From positions 1 to 46,883 of the forward strand of contig JAFYNK010000095.1 in NCBI GenBank assembly GCA_017548125.1: a stretch of 46,883 bases of DNA, in the 5' to 3' direction. Shown here piece after piece: positions 36,501 to 46,883 of this stretch (position 1 is its first letter; each line of letters opens with the position of its first letter). This stretch comes from Bacteroidales bacterium. Its GTDB lineage: Bacteria > Bacteroidota > Bacteroidia > Bacteroidales > F082. Under the pieces are notes generated by a model. It was given only the letters and a program-made list of their open reading frames with translations, was not told the DNA's origin and ran no database searches. The translations under genes were made by a program, and so were the position numbers.

Positions 36501-39500
36501 TGACTTCAGAACCAGCGCTGAGGAATGCGTAATGATAACAAAGAGTCAGACTGGTGTTTCTGTTGGCTTTGACGTCAGATTCGAAGTCGTTGGGTATGAT
36601 GAGATAGCCGTATATCTTCTTTGAGAGAAGAGCGTCGCGAGCCTCGGCGGTGTTAGGAAGTACCTGTGTCACACGAATTTCTGGCACCGCCGAGCATAGT
36701 CGTGTGATGTTACGAGACATCCGACTGTCGTCCTCATCTACGATGGCGACAGGAATCTCGTCTATCAAGCCATTGCCGAATATCGTCGTCATGAAAAACA
36801 AGGCGAACAAAGGAAATACCAAGGCAGTGAAAAGATAAAGCGGCCTCGATGTCAAAATCAGACACTCCCTTTTCACAACCGACCAAAAACCACTTTTCAT
36901 CAATTCATAATTCATAATTCATAATGCATAATTATCAACTCCTAATTCCTAACAGTAATCAACCCCGACATTCCCGGTCTTAATCCATAAACTTTTGTCG
37001 CTGGAACCGCTTGTATTTCAAATGTTTTTAAATCATAGCCTCCTGTTTCTTTCGTCGCTTTCCAAGTGGCGAAACTGCCGAGTGGCGAGATATAATTGAT
37101 AGTAAAAGGAATATCTTTCAGACCCAATGCTGGGATGTAGCATAATATAGTTTCGCCCATTTGGAAATGCTGGAGAAGGTCCTCGCGTACGTTCAGGACG
37201 AGATACGGATTGTCGATGTCGAGTATTGTCATGATGGACGTTCCTATCGACGTCAACTCGCCTTCGTTCAATGATATAGCAGCGACTTCGCCTGATATTG
37301 GCGATGTGAGTATGGCGTCGTTAAGCAAAGCCTTCACGACCTCGCTGTTGTTCTGGGCAGCCGTTGCCATCGCTCTTGCGGACGCCTTGTCTTGTTCCTG
37401 CGCTCCTTCTTGCGCCATCTGATATTGATAATAGGCGGCTCTCTCGGCTGCTAATGACGATTTATAAATAGCCTCGGCCTCGTCAAGGCGTTGCTTGCTC
37501 ACGATTGAGTCGTCATATAAAGCCTTGATTCTGTTGTAGGTAGTCTTCGCTAATTTCATGTCTGACTTAGTCCCGTCCCACAGTTCTTTTGTAATGGAAA
37601 TCAGTTCTTTGCGAGTTCCTGAGTCTATCTTGTCGCTTTGTAATGACGCAGCGTTTTCCAATGCTTTCTGCGCCTCGTACTCGGCAATGACCTCCTGCGA
37701 GATAATGTAGATTAAAGTGTCGTTCTTGTTTACACTTTCGCCTTTTTTGACATAAATCCTTTCAATCCTGCCCGGCAGCAGACCAGAAATATTGTATTCC
37801 TCCGCCTCAATCTGTCCCTGCAGCACAATGTCCTTGTCATTCATGAAGATGATTCCCAATATGGATAAAGTCAAGATAGTCAACAATATGACTATGAATG
37901 ATATAAGAAGTATTTTAGTTTTCATGATTTTTATTTTTTTTGTCAACAATCTTTAGTCATATTCTTTAGTCATTAGTCATTAGCCTTTTGACTTGTAGTC
38001 TTGTAGTCTTGTTGACTTATAGACTTTATCTGGGCGTTCCGGCTCCGTTTCAGCTCCGCCGTCGGGCTTTCCGCTATATCTTTGCTTGCTCCGTTATCAC
38101 TCCGCTCGCAAAGGATGCCGCTCCAATCCCTAACGCATTGGCGGCGATTAATTCAAAAGAGCTCTTCCCGAACAAAAAACTTCTAACTCCTAATTTATCA
38201 AGACGCTTCAATGTGTGTTTATTTTCATAGGAATCATTGAAACGTCTCTACCCCAATCCCTCAGTTCCTCAGTTCCTCAACTCCTAATTCCCTAAAAACG
38301 ATTCAAAATATTCCGGTATTCCACATAAACAACACAAATTTGCCAAAGCGATGTCGTATTCAAAGTATGTCGTCAGCAAGAGAAGGTTTGTCTTGTTGAC
38401 AAGGTTAAGAGCGTCAAGGACTTGCTGTGAGGTGCAGAGTCCTTCGGTGAAGGATTTCTTCCTGATGCGATAGACTTCCTGCGCGAGTTCTAATGAAGAT
38501 TGTAGCTCTTCTGCATTGACGCAGGCTTGTTTCAGATTCGCATGCCATTCATTGACAGATACTTCAATATCGTTTTTCAACGACTGCTGTGTCTCTGCAA
38601 TAATCTCGGATTCTATTTTTGCGAGTTGTATGTTACGTTCTCTTGCCAGTCCGTCGAAGATGTCCCATACAAGATTGATACCTCCGATTGTGTTGGGAAC
38701 CAAGTTTTTAGGAACCTGATACGACGCAATCGTCTGCTTGCCGTAAATCGAAATCACAGGATAATAATTCGACTGACTTAATCTCAAATTAGCCTTTGAA
38801 ATATCATCGTGTAAATCAGATTGTTGGTATATGTAAGCGTTTTGTTTCATCATATCTAAAAACCATTCCAACTGCGGATGTTTCTCGTTGATAAACAATG
38901 GAGTAGAAGTGGAAAAATTATAAGCCAGTGTGCCTTCGACAGGCTCAGGCACCGAGGTTTTTTGACTCGTTTTGGCAATGGTGCCTGAGCTTGTCGAAGG
39001 CCCCGTTGTCTGTTGACCTATTAATTTTCCTAAAGCATCTCTAAGAACATTCGCTTGGTTTTCAGCGTCTTTAAGATTTCTCTCGCTTTCGTCAAGCGCG
39101 ACTTTCACAATGAGGCGTTCTGCCTTGTCGAACATACCGATGGACTCCATTTTAAGAGCTTGTGAATAATGGTTGTTCGTCATTTCGTATGTCTCTTTTA
39201 GCACCTTAATCATTGATTCGGTGAGACTTAAAGAAAAATAAACATTGACGAGTTCTAAATATTTAGCAGCTCCGATAGATTCTTTGTTTATCTCGGATAA
39301 TGTCTCGTTGTTTTTCGCCAATTTGTTGGCATACAATCTCTTAGTACCTGTAAATATTGGATATAAAACCTCTAGGTCGATAGAACCGAAGTCGTCTTCA
39401 AATATGGGAACGTCGAAGGAAAGGTCGCCGAGTCCGTTAGAGATATAATTCAAGATCTCAGGAATCAAAGGTTCGTTGGCGTATTTTTCCTGAAAAGGCT

Positions 39501-42500
39501 CAAGTAGAGAGGCATATTCCTGAGAGACGCTGATCTTATTCGACATCAGGGTGTAATCTGCAGTCATTGTGATAGTTGGGAGCCAGCTCGCATTTATCAG
39601 TTGCGACTGACGTTTAACGAGCAGCGTGCTTTTCTCAGCAGCCTTTATCGTGGAGTTGCTCTCAAACATCATGTTAGCGGCACTCCTGAAGTCGAGCATC
39701 TGCGCCCGACTTTCAAGAGTGAGGAGAAAAGTTAGTGATATGAAAAAGTAAAAAGGTTTCATAGATCCAGATTTGTGAACTATAAACCTATGAAAGCGCA
39801 AGATTGTTTGAAGAGAGGTGAAATAAATTTTACAGAATGTCTGTATATGGGTTAAATAAAACATGATTGTTAATTTTTCCCACATCTTGTGGGAATTTTT
39901 CAAATAATTCTCTATAAAGAAGATACATTAGTTTCATATAATATAAATTCTTTTCAGAAAATCCTCTTACCCCAGGCAATTCATTCTGCATGTCACGACT
40001 GAGATTTTTGAAGAAACCGTCACCCCAACGACTTTCAGCTTTCTTGTTTACAATATCAGCGCCAAGCGAGAAGTAAAACCTCAGCATTTCGCTATTGACT
40101 CTGATAGCAGCTTTAATCTGACTTTGTCTGAAACGTAAACTTAAATCCTTGATCCAATTGGCGTACTCGCCATCAATTTTAATTAGTGTAGTCATAGTAA
40201 GCATAAATTTTGGTTAATGCTGCAAAGGTAAGGCCTTAATAAAGAAATGTCAAGTGTTTTTGCGTTAATAATCATTAACTTACATATAATTTTTATTAAC
40301 ATTTAAACTAATGGTGTTGGTAAATAAACGTTTTGCAATCTTTTCTGAAAAAAAATTACCCTGAATATAGAGTTCGCAAATAATTTATACCTTTGTGTCA
40401 AAATAAATTCCTATGCCAGCTAACAAAAATGCAATGACAAGATATAAGATTCTAGATGAACTCTTGAGCAACTGGTATCACAACTACACTACAACGAAAA
40501 AAATTAAAATCTTTAACATTATAAATCCTATGAAACGTACCTTTTTAATTATGACCTTTTTCTTATGTGGATTATGCTGTTTCGGACAAACCACAATCAC
40601 AGAAGAGTATTTTAATAAAATAGATAACGCATACCAAAATGCTGAATGGGAAAAAGTGCTGCAATATTGTGACTCTATTGACTACTATAAAATAGATTTT
40701 CCATACGCATTACTCAAAGCAGAAGCATTAGCAGGATTAGAACGATATGATGAGGCTATCAACCATCTGAAGTCACTGGAAAATACCGATGGTATAGAAC
40801 CATATTATATAACAAATACATTGGGAAACATCTATTGGCTGAAAGATGATCTGGAAACTGCCATTTCGTATTATGAAACAACCATAGAACTCAGACCGTC
40901 ATACGCTCGTCCATATATCTATTTAGGTTATATCTATCAGCAGCTAGAAAAGAAAGATAAAGCCATAGAATATTTTATGGGTGCTATAGAATTGTTTTAT
41001 GCCAATGGTCTTTTAGATGAAGTAGAGGAGTTTACGAGAATAATCATAAGCGAATTAGATTCAACTTATATTTATGCATATCTCTATCTTGAAAGAGCTT
41101 ATCACGAAAAAGGTAATTTTAGATATGCAATGAGCGTATGCTCGGATATAGACAAATTATGCGAACAATATGATGTTGAAGTGCCGATTCTTATTGAGAA
41201 CATATTCCATACAGGTGAAAATATTTTCTTTTTAAATGATTATGAAAGTTCATCAATAATATTTCTTGAATACTTGAATATGCTGGAATATTATCGTGAT
41301 CCACTATATAATTCCGAATGTGAAGCTAATGTGTATTTGGGATTGATATCCGAGCATTTTAAAGATAAAAAAGAAGCAAAAAAATATTTCCAAAAAGCAA
41401 AAAAAATCGATGAAGAAAGAGCAGATTCTTTATTGAAATATATTGCGGACATGAATGAGAATTAAATGAAAAATAAAAGAAGTTTTTGACAACAGCGTAA
41501 AGCCCGACGCGCAGCGGAACGCCATAAAAAGTCAACAGACTATAGTCAACGGACAACAGACTTTGGGTTTAAAGCAGAATCTCTGGTCTTTGCCGTCAAT
41601 CCTGCCGCCTCGGAGAAATCGCGTGAAGAAATTTTAACGTTGAGCGGTTAAGACAAAAATGCTGTCTGAGCGAAGCGAGTTTATTTTTGTCCAGCGAAAA
41701 CGATAAAATTTTAGCAGATTTATCCGCACCGGCGAGCTTTTTCTGTTTCTCTTTTTTGCGGGAAAAAAGAGAAAGGAATATTATTTTTTGTTGAAAACTT
41801 TCTACAAAACACCGAAGAAATACCGCCGATAAACACTAACTTTGTCTCAACGAAAAAAAAGGAAATATTATATACGAGCAATCTGTCATAGATATATTTA
41901 AAGAATACTTCGACTCGGCACAGCTGAAGTTGTTTGATGTGGATGATTGCATGATTCCGCGCGTCTTTGCGAGATTCTCATCTCAAAAAAAATCTTTTCC
42001 CAACCTTCCTTTTTCTCAAAAAAAATGCGTAGTTTTGGAAAGATGTTTCGATGTTCTTATTTCATTGAAAATCAGTATTGGCACAAGCAGACTTAAAAGC
42101 AAATTCTGTCATTGTTTGGCAGAAGTCGTTTTTATCTTTGCGCATTATTTTATACACAAAAGGAGTTTTTATGTTTTTGATATTCGACACCGAGACCACA
42201 GGTCTTCCACTAGATAAGAATGCGCCCTTGACTAACTTCGCCAACTGGCCTCGTATGGTGCAGCTGGCATGGCAGATCCATGACGAGAACGGCAAATTCG
42301 TCAAGGCTGAGAACCATATCATTAAGCCTGAAGGTTTTATCATTCCTATCAACGCTAGCATGGTGCACGGCATCAGCACGGAACACGCTCTCAATGTGGG
42401 CGAAGACCTTAACCAAGTGCTCGACATATTCACAGAGACTCTCAAGACCGTGAAATATGTAGTCGGCCATAACGTCGGCTTCGACCTTAGCATTGTCGGC

Positions 42501-45500
42501 TGCGAATATCTCAGAACAAAAGGAATCAACCCTCTGGAACAAAAACTCGTCGTTGATACTTGTACAGAAAAGACTGCTAACTTCTGTAAGTTGGGTGGCG
42601 GTCCTGGACGTAAGTTCAAGCGACCAAAGCTTGCAGAGATTCATCAGCTGCTGTTCAACGAAGGCTTCGATATGGCTCATAACGCTTCTGCCGACGTGGA
42701 AGCTACAGCTCGCGTATTCCTTGAACTCATCCGCATTAAAGTATTGGACAACAACGAAATAATCGAAGATAATTCTTTCTTCGAAAGCTTCTTTGCAGCT
42801 AATCCTGAAATGATAAAACCTGCTGGAATAAAAGTCGTTTCTAATATTGCGGAGGAAGTGAAACCTGAGAAGAAAGAGACACCAAGACACCAAGACACCA
42901 AGACGCCAAGTTACACTCCGAATCACTTCACTCATTTGCACGTCCACTCACATTTCTCAATATTGGACGGTATGTCGAAGGTACCGGACCTTATAGATAA
43001 ATGTACAAAGAACGGCATGTATTCCATGGCTCTTACCGACCATGGCAATATGTTTGGAATCAAGGAGTTTGCCGATTCTGCCAGCAAATATAACGGTAAG
43101 ATAAAAGATAAAATCAAGGAGCAAGAGAAGATTCTTAAGAATGAGGAATCTACAGATTCTCAGAAAGATGACGCAACCGTTGAGATTGATCTTCTCAAGA
43201 AAAAGATGTTCAAGCCTATCTTCGGTATGGAGGCGTACTGCGCTCCTGTGAGCATCGACAAACGCGACGGCCGCGCCGACAGAGGTTATCACCTTATCTT
43301 ATTGGCTAAAAACAAACAGGGTTACAAGAGCTTATGTAAACTCTCATCAATAGCTTACGTCGATGGTTATTACTATAACCCTCGTATCGACCATTCGCTA
43401 CTTGAACAATATCACGAAGGTCTTATCGTGACGTCAGCATGTCTCGGCGGCGAGTTGCCTCAGAAAATCATGAACGGCGACATCGATGGCGCTGAGAAGT
43501 CATTGCAATGGTTCAAGAATCTCTTTGGAGATGACTTCTACATTGAACTTCAACGTCATAAGACTGACAAGCCTAATGCAGATAGAACTACTTTCGACCG
43601 TCAGCAGGAGGTTAATAAAGTTCTTATTGAACTTGCAAGAAAGACCAACACCAAGATTGTAGCTACTAACGACGTTCACTTTGTAGAAGAAGAACATAGC
43701 GAAGCTCACGACCGTCTCATCTGTATGAGCACAGGCCGCGACTTCGACGATCCTGACAGAATGCATTACACCAAGCAGGAATGGCTTAAGAGTCCGCAGG
43801 AGATGGGCGAGGCTTTCGCTGACCTTCCTGAAGCTCTTGAAAATACAAAGGAAATAGTCGATAAGGTGGAATCATACTCCATCGACTCCGACCCAATCAT
43901 GCCTGTATTCGACATCCCAACAGACTTCGGAACAGAAGAACAATATCGTCAGAAGTTCAGCGAAGAGGATCTCTTCAACGAATTCACTCGCAACGAACTC
44001 GGCGAGGAGGTCATGAGCAGGGAAGAGGCAGAGAAGAAAATCAAGAAGTTAGGCGGTTACGACAGATTGTATCGCATCAAACTCGAGGCCGACTATCTCG
44101 CGAAACTTGCATGGGAAGGCGCTGAACGCCGCTACGGAAAAGAACTCACCGACGAACAAAAAGAACGTATCATATTCGAGCTTCATATCATGAAGACTAT
44201 GGGTTTCCCTGGTTACTTCTTGATTGTTCAGGATTATATCCGCGGCGCTCGTGAAGAACTAGGCGTCTCCGTTGGTCCTGGTCGTGGTTCTGCTGCAGGT
44301 TCTGTGGTGGCATACTGCTTGAAAATCACTGACGTTGACCCGCTTAAATATGACTTGCTGTTCGAACGTTTCCTTAACCCTGACCGTATCTCACTGCCCG
44401 ATATCGACGTTGACTTTGACGATGACGGACGTGGCAAAGTCCTAGACTGGGTTACAAATAAATACGGCAAGGAAAAGGTTGCTCATATCATCACTTACGG
44501 CACAATGGCGACGAAGTCATCTATCGCCGACGTGGGCCGCGTACAGAAGGTACCTATTCCTAAAGTGAATGAAATCAAGGCTTTTGTGCCTGATAAATTC
44601 CCCGATAGCATTAAAGATGAAAAAGGTAAGACGCCTAAGGTCAACCTCAAGAACTGTTTTAAATATGTTCCTGAGATGAAGGCTCTGGTGGAAGGCGACG
44701 ACGAGAATATCTCATCAATGCTGACTTACGCCCAGCAGCTGGAAGAGACTAACCGTCAGATCGGTATCCATGCCTGCGGCGTTATCATCGGCGCCTCCGA
44801 CTTGACAAACTACGCGCCTCTCTGTACAATCAAAGATAAAGATACTAAGGAAGATGTCCTCGTCACTCAATATGATGGCCACGTCGTAGAGACTGTAGGT
44901 CTTATCAAAATGGACTTCTTGGGCCTTAAAACCTTGACTCAGATTAAGGACGCATTGGCAAACATCAAGAAAACCAGAGGCATCGATGTCGATATCGATA
45001 ATATTCCAATCGACGATAAAGAAACTTACGAATTATATAGCTCTGGTAACACCATCGGTACGTTCCAGTTCGAATCTCTTGGCATGCAGAAATATCTGCG
45101 TGAACTCAAACCTACAGTGTTTGAAGACCTTATCGCTATGAATGCTCTGTATCGTCCAGGTCCTATGGATTACATCCCGACATTCATCGCACGTAAGACA
45201 GGAAGAGAACCTATCAGTTATCCTATCCCTATCATGGAGAAGTATCTCAAGGATACTTACGGTGTTACTGTTTACCAAGAGCAGGTCATGCTCTTGTCGC
45301 GTCAGCTCGCAAGCTTCACACGTGGTGAGTCTGATACCTTGCGTAAAGCTATGGGTAAGAAACTCATAGAAAAGATGAACGAGCTGAAAGGCAAATTCAT
45401 GTCGCAAGGACAAGCCAATGGTCACGACCCTGCGATACTTGAAAATATATGGAAAGACTGGGAGAAATTCGCTTCATACGCTTTCAACAAATCACACGCT

Positions 45501-46883
45501 ACATGTTATTCTTGGGTTGCATATCAGACTGCATATCTCAAGGCGCATTATCCTGCCGAGTTCATGGCAGCGGTGTTAAATAGCTGTATCAGAGACAGTA
45601 AGGAAGTCGTCTTTATGATTGAAGAATGTAAGCGCATGAAGATTGATGTGCTAGGACCTAACATCAACGAGTCTGAATATAAGTTCACTGTTAATAAAAA
45701 AGGTCAGATTTGTTTCGGCATGGGAGCTGTGAAATCTATTGGCGAAATCGTTATCCAAGCCATCATCGATGAAAGAAACGCTAACGGCCAGTTCAAAGAC
45801 TTCGCTGATTTCATCATGAGAGTCAATGGCAAAGGCGTCAATAGAAAGTCGATAGAAGCGCTTGCAGGCGTCGGCGTGTTCGACAGCTTTGAAGGCATGC
45901 ACAGAGCAATGTTCTATTATATACCAGAAGGTGACAAAACGACGTTCGTCGAAAAAGCCATCAAATCAGTAGCTGTATATCTAGACCGTAAAAACAACGC
46001 GCAGTTCGATTTATTCGCTGACAGCGTGGAAGATAACGACGAGACATTCGTGATACCTTATCCAGAATGCGAGCCTTGGTCAAAGATTAAAGAACTCGAT
46101 ATGGAAAAGGAACTCGTCGGATTCTACATGAGCGCACATCCTCTCGACAGTTATAAAGAGACAATATCATATTTCTCAAATATCAAGATAGAAGGTATTA
46201 AAGACGCTCTCATTCAGAAAAACAAGGACTTAGGACTTAAGTTCGCCGGACTCGTCACATCGGCAGAACGACTAACATCCAAGAAAGGCTCCGACTACGG
46301 AAGATTCAGAGTGGAAGATCAGACCGGCAGCTACGAGTTCTCATTGTTTGGAGAGAATTATCTGAAACTGCATCCGCTTCTCGTAATAGGAACGCCAGTG
46401 CTTGTAAGCGGCGTTGTAAGTAAGAGCTTCAGAGATGAGAACGCAATGGAGTTGAGAGTTAACAACATACAGCTTCTCGAGGCTTTGATGGAAAACACCA
46501 ATAGGGAAGTGAGATTCACAATTTATGCTGATATGTTAGATAAGACAAGAGCCCAAGAGTTCATCAAAATCATCAAAGAACACAAAGGCAAACAACATTA
46601 TTCTATACATTTTATAGATAGAGTCAACAATCTGACATGCGCATTACATCCTACAAAAGGAAATATCAACGCCTCAGAAGTCTTCGAGCTTTTGAAATAT
46701 TCAGATTACGTGACATATCAGCTGTTGAAATGAGAATAATTATAGTTTTTATATTGTTTCTTTTGTTGGGAGTCGCCGAGACACCAAGTCACCAAGTCGC
46801 CGAGAATTTGTCGGTGACTTCTCCCCAAACGACCTCGGAGTCTCAGTATCTCGGCGACTCTGCGTCTTTCCACGAATCCCAGA

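Overview
The window looks like a chromosome segment of a host-associated, Bacteroidales-like member of the Bacteroidetes. The evidence is a type IX secretion C-terminal sorting domain at the left edge, many promoters with the Bacteroidetes -7 box TAnnTTTG, a DnaE carrying an N-terminal DEDDh exonuclease, lipoprotein sugar hydrolases, and low G+C with AT-rich, repeat-filled intergenic DNA. No tRNA, rRNA, CRISPR array or intact insertion sequence was found.

Layout. 1-1114: end of a T9SS cargo gene and an unrecognised gene. 1620-7086: two DUF1016 (YhcG-type PD-(D/E)XK) genes with near-identical promoters, and a detached copy of the first gene's 3' end behind the second; between them lies a PEGA/SUMF1 surface protein. 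7170-12361: leftward galactose operon (galK, sugar nucleotidyltransferase, small membrane protein, galM, sugar permease). 12790-19541: defence island with a BcgI-like type IIB restriction-modification pair, a DUF262 protein and a HEPN protein in one rightward run, a broken AlbA_2 gene stub, and a leftward RloA/RloB-like ATPase-TOPRIM pair. 20339-23042: an internally deleted RhuM gene and a GH29 fucosidase. 23101-26589: leftward siderophore/heme/cobalamin-type ABC importer with a tiny Cys-rich CWC protein and a thioesterase. 26714-33524: rightward housekeeping operon (membrane protein, mutL, two rhomboids, EEP-family hydrolase, uvrB). 34520-39762: leftward exporter (TolC-like, HlyD-like, two ABC-2 permeases) with no ATPase gene beside it. 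39830-41465: DUF1016 N-terminal fragment, WYL-regulator stub and TPR protein. 42171-46733: dnaE, followed by a secreted protein cut by the window edge.

Two themes run through the window. The first is accessory genes of the kind that travel with restriction-modification loci (DUF1016 three times, RhuM, AlbA_2, RloAB-like, DUF262, WYL). Several are truncated, internally deleted or partly duplicated, which points to repeated gain, swap and decay. The second is unusually varied short repeats: degenerate 7-mer and 8-mer tandem arrays, a ~107-bp and a ~250-bp dispersed family, a palindromic element that encodes PEPVEG-like peptides, and a ~203-bp MITE-like palindrome. Several of these lie inside or at the ends of genes, including the exonuclease-polymerase linker of DnaE, a permease loop, a TolC-like protein and the start of the secreted protein at the right edge. 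This spread of repeat DNA into protein linkers is the most unusual signal in the window.

All assignments were made by reading motifs; no database search was run.
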